The position numbers and the translations under genes are program-made. A stretch of 48,072 bases of DNA, from positions 1 to 48,072 of IMG/VR virus record IMGVR_UViG_3300032180_000011; one strand, written 5' to 3'. The notes under the pieces were generated by a model, which saw only the letters and a program-made list of their open reading frames with translations, was not told where the DNA came from and did no database searches. Of this stretch, positions 7,990 through 15,071 are shown piece after piece. The number at the start of each line of letters is the position of its first letter. Position 1 is the stretch's first letter. The stretch is from a virus.

Positions 7990-8772
7990 TCAATACTGTT
8001 GGCCACCGACAAGGATCGTGCTGTAGCCGTGCTGATCCGGCCGCACCGTGCGGTAGCGGATGTCCGACATGTCACCGTTGTAGCCGAGCGACTGCGGCTT
8101 TGACTTCTGATCCCACTCGATACTTCTCTGTAGGAGTTCCTGGAACTTCTGCTCCTGCGGGCCCTGCATGTCGTCCAGGTCCAGCTCGGCGGTTGCCTTG
8201 CATGCCGCGAGAAGCGTCTCGGCATGCGCGGCTCCGCCGTAAGCGAATGGAAAAGCGCCAGTGAGATAATCGGGCAAGATGTAGTAACTAAACTGCAAGG
8301 TGTAGTCCGCGTCGCTCTGCGGAAAGATTACAAGCTGACAACGCTGTCCCTGCGTGCCGGTTGTGCCCTTCAGGAACGACAGGCCGGCGAGCAGCGGCCG
8401 CCCGGTCGCACTCGGCACGATGCTATACTCGGCGCGAATCCGCCCCTCGCTGGTCAGTTCAATCGGCCACCACTGCAGCGAGGTTGTCGAGAACAGGGTG
8501 ACCCTGCCCTCGAATCCGCCGAAGTCGTCGGGGAGCGGAATCTTTTGCGTATTGACCGGCAAGTCGAGAGAGGCGGTCGGCTTGAGGAAGGACCACGGAT
8601 GACCGTTGAAGTAGAAGCGGCGGAGTCCGCCTTTCACGCAGCGGTCGATAGAGGCTTGCTGAAAATCATCCCAGGCCGGCTGCTTGAAGTTTACACCGCG
8701 ACCGAAGCCGAGGTAGAAGCCCACGTCGGCTTGCAGGTCCTGGAACGCAGCGGTGAGAGTTGATTCAGCCAT
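7990..8772 (-). CDS. Head-tail adaptor (tail tubular A / gp4-like)
   Basis: The 260-residue protein begins MAESTLTAAFQDLQADVGFY and has WDDFQQASIDRCVKGGLRRF, the 'I..G.RRFYF' pattern seen in adaptor proteins that join the portal to the short tail. A beta-rich middle with LPDDF and a helical C-terminus follow, as in T7 gp11-like and related families. The start ATG follows a run of Gs that doubles as one arm of a palindrome shared with the divergent HNH gene. Assignment rests on pattern, size and late-operon position. Confidence 0.6.
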   Translation of the reverse strand: MAESTLTAAFQDLQADVGFYLGFGRGVNFKQPAWDDFQQASIDRCVKGGLRRFYFNGHPWSFLKPTASLDLPVNTQKIPLPDDFGGFEGRVTLFSTTSLQWWPIELTSEGRIRAEYSIVPSATGRPLLAGLSFLKGTTGTQGQRCQLVIFPQSDADYTLQFSYYILPDYLTGAFPFAYGGAAHAETLLAACKATAELDLDDMQGPQEQKFQELLQRSIEWDQKSKPQSLGYNGDMSDIRYRTVRPDQHGYSTILVGGQQY

Positions 8773-8775
8773 GCA

Positions 8776-8794
8776 CCCCCCTTACAATTGGGGG
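8776..8794. promoter_or_regulatory. Palindrome supplying G-rich leader to two divergent genes
   Basis: CCCCCC and GGGGG are separated by 8 bases. The G run lies 3 bases before the plus-strand ATG of the HNH gene (8798). On the other strand the complementary G run lies 3 bases before the ATG at 8772. The hairpin could mask both ribosome binding sites. Confidence 0.45.
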
Positions 8795-8797
8795 CCT

Positions 8798-9316
8798 ATG
8801 AAACATCGGGAGAGTCCGCATTACGAGAGACATGGCTACGCGAGCACTTCGCCAGAGCGACGCCAAGCGATTTATCGCATTTGGGCCAACATGATCCAAA
8901 GATGCTACAACCCGAAGCGGCCGCAATTCCGATTTTGGGGTGGACGAGGCGTCAGAGTCTGTGATCGTTGGCGGATTTCCTTCAAGGCTTTTCTTGAGGA
9001 CATGGGGAATCGCCCTACCAACAAGCACTCGCTTGACCGATTTCCAAATAAGGATGGCGACTATGAGCCCGGCAATTGCCGCTGGGCAACGATGGCCGAA
9101 CAGAATCGCAACAGTCGTCATAACCGCATCCTTACGTTCAACGGCAAGAGCCAGTGCATTGCCGATTGGGCTGCTGAACTTGGAGTCCCTCGTTATCGCC
9201 TAACAGACCGCCTTAATAAACTTGGCTGGTCAATCGAGCGAACCCTGACGACGATCAAATCGCATCGGTGGGCAAGGCGAGCTCAGTCTTCCTCGCACAC
9301 ATTCGATCCCAAATGA
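8798..9316 (+). CDS. HNH homing-type endonuclease with DNA-binding tail
   Basis: The 172-residue protein is on the strand opposite to the late genes. The N-terminal half has RHGYAST, YRIWANMIQRCYNP and FWGGRGVRVCDRW, then SLDRFPNKDGDYEPGNCRWA, the pattern of HNH nucleases that end in NCRWAT. The C-terminal half (LTFNGKSQCIADWAAELGVP, then a WSIERTL end) is the helix-turn-helix repeat usually attached to this nuclease type and used for target binding. Its last 34 bases overlap the 3' end of the convergent gene at 9283-9570. The strand and its site between late genes suggest a free-standing homing gene. Confidence 0.8.
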   Translation: MKHRESPHYERHGYASTSPERRQAIYRIWANMIQRCYNPKRPQFRFWGGRGVRVCDRWRISFKAFLEDMGNRPTNKHSLDRFPNKDGDYEPGNCRWATMAEQNRNSRHNRILTFNGKSQCIADWAAELGVPRYRLTDRLNKLGWSIERTLTTIKSHRWARRAQSSSHTFDPK

Positions 9317-9570
9317 TGATCGTGACCGGGGCCGCCGTAGCACTCGTCCTCCCCGAACGTGTGCCCGTCGAGCGTCAGGTGCTCGTTGTGCTCGTCGGTC
9401 GAACGGTCCTGGTTGTGCTCCATCATGCCCATCGGCATTCCGGACGGGCCGCGGTGCGGGTGAGCGTGCTTGGCGCTGGCCTGATGGTGAGCGCCGTCGC
9501 CGTGGCGACCGTGCGTGCCGTACTCGCCATCCTTGCCCATGCTTACTTTGCCCTTGTGCTTCTTGGCCAT
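9283..9570 (-). CDS. His/Gly-rich small protein
   Basis: A 95-residue, very polar protein with many His, Gly, Asp and Met residues (MPMGMMEHNQDRSTDEHNEH). The start is Lys-rich and the C-terminus is acidic (GHDHHLGSNVCEED). Its ATG overlaps the upstream TAA as TAATG. The composition suggests metal binding or a disordered virion component; there is no family match I can name. The 3' end overlaps the convergent HNH gene by 34 bases, so the present C-terminus may have been reshaped by that insertion. Confidence 0.6.
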   Translation of the reverse strand: MAKKHKGKVSMGKDGEYGTHGRHGDGAHHQASAKHAHPHRGPSGMPMGMMEHNQDRSTDEHNEHLTLDGHTFGEDECYGGPGHDHHLGSNVCEED

Positions 9571-9674
9571 TACTTGCCTCGCTTTCGTTTGGGCGACTTT
9601 TTCTTCTTGCCGACGCGAGCCGGCAGCTTTCCTTTATTGTCGAATCCGTGCGCTCGGACCCAATTATGTCCCAT
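9570..9674 (-). CDS. Very basic 34-residue peptide
   Basis: MGHNWVRAHGFDNKGKLPAR followed by a Lys/Arg-rich tail (KKKKSPKRKRGK). It ends in TAATG, coupled to the next gene. Its ATG overlaps the end of the HNH gene at 9664 and has GGAGG directly against it, which is too close for a good ribosome binding site. The strongly basic tail suggests nucleic acid binding. The real start may have been altered by the neighbouring HNH insertion. Confidence 0.45.
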   Translation of the reverse strand: MGHNWVRAHGFDNKGKLPARVGKKKKSPKRKRGK

Positions 9675-10137
9675 CCTCCAGTTCAAATAGCGGCGTTGAG
9701 CCTCCGAGCGCGCGGGAGACATAGCGGGACTCCTGTAAGTAGGAGGCTGCTCGTGTCAACACTTCCGGGCTGTCCTCCAGCAATCCAAGGACCGCGTTGC
9801 AAATATCACAGAGCAACCCTCGTACAACTCCGGTCTTGTGGCAGTGGTCTACATTAAGCCGGCGCCGCTTGGGTTTCTTGAAGCAGATCGCGCAGCAGCC
9901 GCCTTGCTGATCGAGCATCGCTTGATAGTCCTCCAGGGAGATGCCGAACCTCTTGCGATACTCGCGGTCTCGCACACGATGCTCATTCTTTTTGCGCCAC
10001 TCCCTGCCATAAGCAGCCTTTTGTTCCGGCGTCGTGCCGCCCTTCCATGCTGGATTCCCGGCACCAGTCCTCATTAGAGACATGCGGCGTTTATATTCTT
10101 CCGAATGCCTCCATCCGCCCCTACGTTGTTTCGCCAT
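9664..10137 (-). CDS. Endonuclease VII-like homing nuclease with NUMOD3-type N-terminus
   Basis: The 157-residue protein has HSEEYKRRMS...GNPAWKGG near its start, like NUMOD3 DNA-binding repeats of homing nucleases. The endonuclease VII domain follows: FGISLEDYQAMLDQQGGCCA, ICFKKP, LNVDHCHKTGVVRGLLCDIC and N. The two Cys pairs and the DHCHKTG loop hold the zinc and active site. The ATG at 10137 has GGGAG 6 bases upstream; start codons at 10155-10158 are also possible. It lies on the late strand between the 58-residue gene and a basic peptide gene. Confidence 0.85.
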   Translation of the reverse strand: MAKQRRGGWRHSEEYKRRMSLMRTGAGNPAWKGGTTPEQKAAYGREWRKKNEHRVRDREYRKRFGISLEDYQAMLDQQGGCCAICFKKPKRRRLNVDHCHKTGVVRGLLCDICNAVLGLLEDSPEVLTRAASYLQESRYVSRALGGSTPLFELEDGT

Positions 10138-10297
10138 CGCTCTCTCCCTGCTCATCATCCTCCGGCGGACATGGGCACCCCGGCCTCCCGAAGTGTTCGT
10201 TCAGGAACTTCTCGATGGCCGTTACCCGCTCCTCCAACGTCCCCACCACTTCCGGAATCTTGTCGCTGTGGTGCGGAGTTTTCTTCTTCTTGGTCAT
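10121..10297 (-). CDS. Small acidic/coiled-coil protein overlapping methyltransferase tail
   Basis: A 58-residue protein: basic start (MTKKKKTPHHSDK), then a helix (VVGTLEERVTAIEKFLNEHF) and an acidic tail. GGAGG lies 6 bases before the ATG. Its first 143 bases lie within the 3' part of the methyltransferase gene in another frame, so one stretch of DNA appears to code twice. The strong ribosome binding site and helical pattern support it. No family recognised. Confidence 0.55.
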   Translation of the reverse strand: MTKKKKTPHHSDKIPEVVGTLEERVTAIEKFLNEHFGRPGCPCPPEDDEQGESDGETT

Positions 10298-10850
10298 TGA
10301 CAACCTCCGCTGGTTTGTAAGCCCGTGCCTTCAACTCAAACTGAATCTCCCGGTCGATTTCGATTTTCTCCAGACCGGCCGTATGCAAGGCGTCCTTCAG
10401 CACCGACTGCGTGAAGCCGGTCTTGTGCGACATAAACAGGTTGCCGGCGCCCACCGAGCCGCGATGCCCGTAGATCATGTCGAGCGGCGTAATCATGCCG
10501 ATGTGACTCTGGTAAAGAGCGTAATCGGCCTGATCGAGCGCGAGTCTGCCGCCGATGCTCTGCAGGTCTGGCACCTGGATCAACAGCTTGCCGCCCGGCT
10601 TCAGGACGCGCGCGAATTCCGCCAGAGCCATGCCAACCTCGTGCGGATGCAAATGCTCCAAGACATGCGAGGCGAAGATGGCGTCAAACTCGTTGTCCGA
10701 GATCATCGGCATGGCGACGATGGAAGCGACGATGTCCGGCTGCACGAGCTTGTTGCAGTCGAGCCGCACTTCCTTGTAGGCGGCGAACTCGAAGGGAACC
10801 TTGTTCACCTTGGAGCCGCAGCCGACGTGAAGAAGGTATTTCAGTCCCAT
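10155..10850 (-). CDS. SAM-dependent class I methyltransferase
   Basis: The 231-residue protein starts at the ATG at 10850 with GGAGG 4 bases upstream. It has motif I LLHVGCGS at residues 6-13, an acidic residue at the next strand end (RLDCNK), and the Methyltransf_11-type stretch FASHVLEHLHPHEV followed by LKPGGKLLIQVPDL. It overlaps the glycosyltransferase stop by 10 bases, so the two are co-translated and may jointly modify a virion surface glycan or a host molecule. The last 49 residues are low in structure and coincide with an out-of-frame gene; the functional end may be near residue 182. Confidence 0.8.
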   Translation of the reverse strand: MGLKYLLHVGCGSKVNKVPFEFAAYKEVRLDCNKLVQPDIVASIVAMPMISDNEFDAIFASHVLEHLHPHEVGMALAEFARVLKPGGKLLIQVPDLQSIGGRLALDQADYALYQSHIGMITPLDMIYGHRGSVGAGNLFMSHKTGFTQSVLKDALHTAGLEKIEIDREIQFELKARAYKPAEVVNDQEEENSAPQRQDSGSGGDVGGAGNGHREVPERTLREAGVPMSAGG

Positions 10851-11674
10851 ACGACCTCCGGGTTTCCCTTCCGCCCTTCCCACACAATCGGCTCGCGCTT
10901 GAGGAACTGCTGCCACTGCTTTTTCGGGTAGGCACTCTTCGTGTTTGAGTCATAGTGCCAGCCGAACGCATGCTTGCCGCAGTCCACCAAGCAGCGATAG
11001 CCGAGCTTGTTGGCGTTGGCGAAGAAGTGGAAATCCTCCGTGCCGCCTATCGTGATCTGTCCGGTTTCGCTGACGCCGGGATCGGGCTTCTTGTACCAGC
11101 ACGGATTGCCGTACCTGTCCTTGCCCAGATCCAGATTTTCCGCCATCTCCTTGTACACCTTCGTCTGCACATAGGAGAGGCCCTGTGCCCAGCCCCAGGC
11201 TTCAAAGGTTTCGTCAGGGCGGAACTTCAGCGTACCGGACGACGGGCCGGAGAAGATTAGCGGCTCGCCCAGGTCGCCCTTGGTGAAGTACACACCGGCG
11301 GCAATCTCGCGGTCGTGCGAGACGAGTTGCAGTAAGGCGAACTTGGAAACGATCACATCGTCATCGAGCCAGAAGACGCCTTCGAGTTCCTGGCCGGACG
11401 TGCGCTCGGCGTCGAGCACAGCCGCCACGCACTTGTTGCGGGTCTCACCGACCTCGCCACCGACGAGATCGACAATCGGGATAATCCCCTTGCCCATGTT
11501 CATGGGCCAGATCAGGTTGATGAGTCCGACCGTCCAGAACATGGACACCTGGCCGAGAGTCGGCGTCAGTACGGCGATCACCTTCTGCTTGGCGGGCTGT
11601 ATGCCCATGCGGTCGCCGTTGTGCGACGGGGCCGAGTAAGAGGCCGACGATCCTGTCTGTTCAACAACTTGCAC
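10841..11674 (-). CDS. Glycosyltransferase, GT-A type
   Basis: The 277-residue protein starts at GTG (11674) behind AAGGAGACCAGG. Its fold signs are VIAVLTPTLGQVSMFW near residue 32, ETRNKCVAAVLDAE, and FWLDDDVIVSK with the DDD at 104-106, the metal- and nucleotide-sugar-binding motif of GT-A enzymes. Later come GGTEDFHFFANANKLGYRCL and a C-terminal His (GWHYD), as in enzymes of this type. It is placed between the lectin-fold virion protein and a methyltransferase, so it may glycosylate the capsid or tail. The acceptor cannot be told from sequence. Confidence 0.75.
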   Translation of the reverse strand: MQVVEQTGSSASYSAPSHNGDRMGIQPAKQKVIAVLTPTLGQVSMFWTVGLINLIWPMNMGKGIIPIVDLVGGEVGETRNKCVAAVLDAERTSGQELEGVFWLDDDVIVSKFALLQLVSHDREIAAGVYFTKGDLGEPLIFSGPSSGTLKFRPDETFEAWGWAQGLSYVQTKVYKEMAENLDLGKDRYGNPCWYKKPDPGVSETGQITIGGTEDFHFFANANKLGYRCLVDCGKHAFGWHYDSNTKSAYPKKQWQQFLKREPIVWEGRKGNPEVVWD

Positions 11675-11682
11675 CCTGGTCT
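11674..11682 (-). promoter_or_regulatory. AGACCAGGG late-gene leader element
   Basis: Minus strand GAAGGAGACCAGGGTG. The final GTG is the start codon of the glycosyltransferase gene, so the element overlaps its ribosome binding site. Confidence 0.5.
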
Positions 11683-11696
11683 CCTTCGGATTTGCG

Positions 11697-12722
11697 TTAA
11701 GCGAGTAAATTCTGCGCGCAGCGAATCCAGTCCACGTTCATGACCCCGGCGACGGCCGTACCGCTGTTGCTCGTGCCGGAGTTCGACACGTTGGCGAACG
11801 CCATGATCGGCCCCATGATGCCGGTCGGGAACGAGGCCGTGAGGATATTGTCCTTCTGCGTCAGGAACGTAGCACACTGCACACCGTTGACGAATACCTT
11901 CAACATGGCCTTGGCCGTGTTGCCAGCGGTCTGTCCCGTGCCAGCCGTGGTGATTTGCTGAACCGGTGCCTGAGGGTCAAACACAAAGCCCAACTTGTAG
12001 TAGCCCGATCCAATGGCGGAGCCGAGCACGGTCGAAACGAGCGACTGCATGCCCGTGCAAAAGACCGGCGCCGTTGAAGCGAGCTGGAACACGAAAGCCC
12101 AGTCTTGGCCGCGGCCGCTATCGGCGTTGTAGAAGCCGATCAGGTTGCGTGTCGTGGTCAGGAGCTGACTGCTGCCGGCCGAGACAACCGTGAATGGGTT
12201 GTTGGAGCTGGGAGCGCCTTGGTCGGCCAGGCCGATAAAAGCGTCGCGCTGGCCCGATACGATGGATGTCAACTGCACGCGGCACTCGAAGGCAAGCCGG
12301 CCTTGAAGGGCGGACGCGCCCGAGCTGTTGGCCGTGAGCTGGTAAGCGCCGACCTGGGAGTTCAGCGTTACCTGGCTGTTCGAGGCGCCGGTCGAGACTG
12401 TGCCCGATGACGGGGTGAACTGGATCACTCCGCCGACAACCGCGGCGTCGATCAGCGGGCCGGCGTTGGAGCCGGCGTACAGCGACCAGTTGCCGATGGA
12501 CAGCGAGGCAGCCGTGGCCGCAGCGGGGAAGCCGCCGATGTTGTGAAAGTCGTCGTAGAAGTGCAGACCGAGCCGCGGGTCTTGGATGAAGTCGGCGATC
12601 CAGCCGTTCGGCCCGCCCGGCGCCGCCCACACGAACTCGGTCGGGCCGCGCTCGGTGTTTGCGGTTTGCGTGGCACTCGAAGTCGGCGAGTTCGCCGCGT
12701 ACTTGATGCTTAGATCGGCCAT
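11697..12722 (-). CDS. Lectin/concanavalin-fold-like virion protein
   Basis: A 341-residue protein. From residue 50 it has LHFYDDFHNIGG, then FECRVQLTSIVSGQRDAFIG and a long beta-rich region ending NVDWIRCAQNLLA. This is the layout of the concanavalin A-like (LamG-type) beta-sandwich often found in phage capsid-associated proteins. It lies directly downstream of the capsid region, with an AGGGAG ribosome binding site and a GACCAGGG element in its leader. A capsid decoration or carbohydrate-binding role is likely but not proven. Confidence 0.65.
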   Translation of the reverse strand: MADLSIKYAANSPTSSATQTANTERGPTEFVWAAPGGPNGWIADFIQDPRLGLHFYDDFHNIGGFPAAATAASLSIGNWSLYAGSNAGPLIDAAVVGGVIQFTPSSGTVSTGASNSQVTLNSQVGAYQLTANSSGASALQGRLAFECRVQLTSIVSGQRDAFIGLADQGAPSSNNPFTVVSAGSSQLLTTTRNLIGFYNADSGRGQDWAFVFQLASTAPVFCTGMQSLVSTVLGSAIGSGYYKLGFVFDPQAPVQQITTAGTGQTAGNTAKAMLKVFVNGVQCATFLTQKDNILTASFPTGIMGPIMAFANVSNSGTSNSGTAVAGVMNVDWIRCAQNLLA

Positions 12723-12738
12723 GAAACTTTCTCCCTTG

Positions 12739-12747
12739 CCCTGGTCG
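12739..12747 (-). promoter_or_regulatory. CGACCAGGG late-gene leader element (variant)
   Basis: Minus strand ACGACCAGGGCAAGGGAG, 16-24 bases before the ATG at 12722. It differs from the main form at one base and resembles the capsid gene leader, including the following CAA(A)GGGAG. Confidence 0.45.
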
Positions 12748-12756
12748 TTCCCCGGT

Positions 12757-13344
12757 TCAGGAGGCGGCTGAAAGATCGGTTATCTCGTTGTCGTCCTCTG
12801 TCGAATTGGGCGGCAGACGACGCTCAATCGGCAACTTCGGATCAACTTTGCTTGCCGGCGGCTCTTTGCGGTAAACGCGGTACGTACTCGTGATCTGAAG
12901 GAGCTGGTCGTCCTTCTGTAACTTGGGCGGGTCCGGCACCCCTCGTCGCTTCGCCGGCACGTGCTTCATCGGCACTTCCACGATCAGGCGGCCGGTGCGG
13001 TGCGGTGTCTTTGTGCCGTCCTGCGGATTCTCGCGCGTCCGCACTTCTTCCACCATCGGCTCATAGGTTCGGTCGGCCGTTTCCTTGACGATCAAGTAGT
13101 TGTCCCTGGCGACAACCTCGCGCTCGGTGAACTGGCCGATGGCGAAACCGATCAGGTGGAAGCAATGGCCGTTGTCGTCAAGGTCCGCCAGCTCGCAACC
13201 GAACGGGCACCAGTTGCGTTTTTCGCCTTCCATCTTGGTTGCTTCCGCGCGCATGAAAGGCGTCAAGTGCAAATGCCGGGCGCGCTGCTCGACCTCGCGG
13301 GCAGCTTTGCCGACATCAGCCAACACAACTCGCGGATCGGCCAT
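12757..13344 (-). CDS. Late protein of unknown function
   Basis: The 195-residue protein starts with an ATG behind GGAG. It has a helical, basic N-terminus (AAREVEQRARHLHLTPFMRA), one Cys pair (WCPFGCELADLDDNGHCFHL) and a long charged C-terminal half with several Pro and Lys residues. Homologous phage proteins that follow the capsid gene are often annotated only as hypothetical. It could be a completion protein or a capsid-associated factor, but nothing in the sequence decides this. Confidence 0.6.
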   Translation of the reverse strand: MADPRVVLADVGKAAREVEQRARHLHLTPFMRAEATKMEGEKRNWCPFGCELADLDDNGHCFHLIGFAIGQFTEREVVARDNYLIVKETADRTYEPMVEEVRTRENPQDGTKTPHRTGRLIVEVPMKHVPAKRRGVPDPPKLQKDDQLLQITSTYRVYRKEPPASKVDPKLPIERRLPPNSTEDDNEITDLSAAS

Positions 13345-13386
13345 TTGACACTCCGCCCACGTATGGGCTACACTCGTTCATCCAGC

Positions 13387-13420
13387 AAAACGGGCTCGCG
13401 CCGCTGAGACGGCCGAGCCC
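13387..13420 (-). terminator. Hairpin terminator downstream of the capsid gene
   Basis: Minus strand: GGGCTCG pairs with CGAGCCC and, after one bulged base, GCCG with CGGC; loop TCTCAG; then GTTTTGC. Eleven base pairs followed by four Ts. It now lies beyond the HNH gene that separates it from the capsid gene, and just before the start of that gene on the other strand. Confidence 0.55.
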
Positions 13421-13446
13421 TGGCACCACGATATGGAGGCATCGCA

Positions 13447-13995
13447 GTGCAAGGCAATTCTACGGACTTCTTCGGCGACAACTCCGAAGGTCGTTATTAC
13501 CGAAAGCCACGCACACAAGCAGCGGATTCGCCGAATCATCGACAGCCACATGGGACTGGCAAAGTGTGCGGGCGATGCAAAATCTTTTTGCCCTGGGAAG
13601 CATTCCCTTGGACAACGAACAAAAAGAACGGTCGCAAGTATCGTGCGAGCCGCTGCTTCCCGTGCCGCAAAGCTTTGCTTCGCGAGTGGGAGAAAAAAGT
13701 CGGAAAGAAAAGAGCCAAACTGAGCACAGTTCTGAGCAAATACGGCATTACGCACCTTGATTACCAAGCCATGCTTGCGGCTCAAGGCGGAGCCTGCGCT
13801 ATTTGTGGTGACACGCAGATGCCTCTCGACCCTCGCACGAAAGAACCGTACGACTTGGCAATAGATCATGACCATGAGACCGGCCGAGTGCGAGCGCTGC
13901 TCTGTCCGTTGTGCAACAACGGCCTCGGCTGCTTCAAGGATGATCCGGTTCGCCTGCAAGCTGCTATCTCCTATCTCGAACGGCACAAATCATGA
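13447..13995 (+). CDS. Endonuclease VII-like homing nuclease
   Basis: The 182-residue protein is encoded against the late strand. It starts at GTG with GGAGG 7 bases upstream. N-terminal zinc ribbon: VCGRCKIFLPWEAFP and CFPCRKALLREWEKK. Endonuclease VII domain: YGITHLDYQAMLAAQGGACA, ICGDTQ, LAIDHDHETGRVRALLCPLC and NNGLGCF. Its stop overlaps the capsid gene stop by 6 bases, so the two genes converge at the exact 3' end of the capsid gene. That site, the strand and the family point to a free-standing homing gene. Confidence 0.85.
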   Translation: MQGNSTDFFGDNSEGRYYRKPRTQAADSPNHRQPHGTGKVCGRCKIFLPWEAFPWTTNKKNGRKYRASRCFPCRKALLREWEKKVGKKRAKLSTVLSKYGITHLDYQAMLAAQGGACAICGDTQMPLDPRTKEPYDLAIDHDHETGRVRALLCPLCNNGLGCFKDDPVRLQAAISYLERHKS

Positions 13996-15045
13996 GGGCT
14001 CGCTAGTGCCGGTGGCTAGAACGAAGTTTGGTCGACGATTTTTCATTATCCACTGATACGTGCTGTCCACGAAATGCGCGCTTATCGTATGCTGACCTGG
14101 GTACACTGGTACCCTGGTCTCCTTGAGCCACCAACCTCGAAGTATATAGGTCTTAAACCACCCCCAATTTAATCCATAGACGGGGTTCGTGGTGTCCGCT
14201 TCTAATTTCGGAATCCACGTAACCGGCACACGCCGGAACAATGTGAGACCGTCTTTGGAGGCGATGTCGTTGCCGAGGTTGTCGTTCTGAGATTCGAGCG
14301 CTTCTTCCAACGGGCCGATGACGCCGTAGTTGGAATAGAAACCGTAATTGTCGCCAGTGTTGAAGGTCGGGATACCATCGACCGGCGGTTGGAAGTCGGT
14401 GAACGTCGCTGCCTTCCTCCAGTGTCGAATAAGATCGTCGCGCGAGACTGACGTGTACTGGTAGGTCCAGTTATTCCAGCGCGGGTACACACTCGGGTTA
14501 AGGCCGATGGTCGTGAAGCCTGACGGAGCGCCGCCGTTGAACCCTTCGGTGGCATTTTTGACCAGCCAGGTCTTGACGCCCCAGGGAGTGATGTTGTCGG
14601 ATAGCGCCGGCGGCGGCCCCCAGAAATTTCCTTCCATGAGCTCGGCCAATGAGATGAGCGCGGCAATGCGGCGGGTCTGCACGAGGTTGACGATGCGCCG
14701 CGGCTCGCGGTTCATGTCAACTTCCTGGCCGATGATCGCATAGTTGGTGACCGAGTTGCGCCAGTCGGCCGTTGCCTGCACCATCGTGTCAACGATGTTG
14801 ACCGAGTCACTGGCGCCAAGGCCGACGTTGGCAGCAGCGCCGGTCTGATTGACCATCACATCCCACTGCACGCCGTAGCCGCTTTCGAGTTGAATGCGGT
14901 TCTTCTTCAAGAGGTTCCGCATGGCAGTGTGTTTTTGTAAGTCCGTGGCGATTTCCGTGAAGCGCATCTCGCCGAGATCGCGCAGGGTGGTGTTGACCAA
15001 ATCGCCGAGTGCAACGGCGGTCAAGGCGTTCGGTGTAACGGCCAT
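13990..15045 (-). CDS. Major capsid protein
   Basis: A 351-residue protein at the usual place after a scaffold-like gene. It begins with a helical segment (DLVNTTLRDLGEMRFTEIAT). It then has WDVMVNQTGAAANVGLGASD and WRNSVTNYAIIGQEVDMNRE followed by RIVNLVQTRRIAALISLAEL, a pattern like HK97-fold coat proteins of podoviruses and freshwater phages. The rest is rich in Trp, Tyr and Asn and ends VLATGTSEPS. The ATG has AAAGGGAG upstream and AGACCAGGG beyond it. The assignment relies on context and pattern, and is strong in combination. Confidence 0.85.
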   Translation of the reverse strand: MAVTPNALTAVALGDLVNTTLRDLGEMRFTEIATDLQKHTAMRNLLKKNRIQLESGYGVQWDVMVNQTGAAANVGLGASDSVNIVDTMVQATADWRNSVTNYAIIGQEVDMNREPRRIVNLVQTRRIAALISLAELMEGNFWGPPPALSDNITPWGVKTWLVKNATEGFNGGAPSGFTTIGLNPSVYPRWNNWTYQYTSVSRDDLIRHWRKAATFTDFQPPVDGIPTFNTGDNYGFYSNYGVIGPLEEALESQNDNLGNDIASKDGLTLFRRVPVTWIPKLEADTTNPVYGLNWGWFKTYILRGWWLKETRVPVYPGQHTISAHFVDSTYQWIMKNRRPNFVLATGTSEPS

Positions 15046-15060
15046 TTACGGCTCCCTTTG

Positions 15061-15069
15061 CCCTGGTCT
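15061..15069 (-). promoter_or_regulatory. AGACCAGGG late-gene leader element (capsid gene)
   Basis: Minus strand CCAGACCAGGGCAAAGGGAG, with the capsid ATG 8 bases after the final G. The element lies upstream of the ribosome binding site here, so it is not just a Shine-Dalgarno variant. Confidence 0.5.
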
Positions 15070-15071
15070 GG

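Noticed and set aside
9283-9570. His-rich protein as a metal transporter component
   Set aside because: No membrane span and no known motif; composition alone is not enough.
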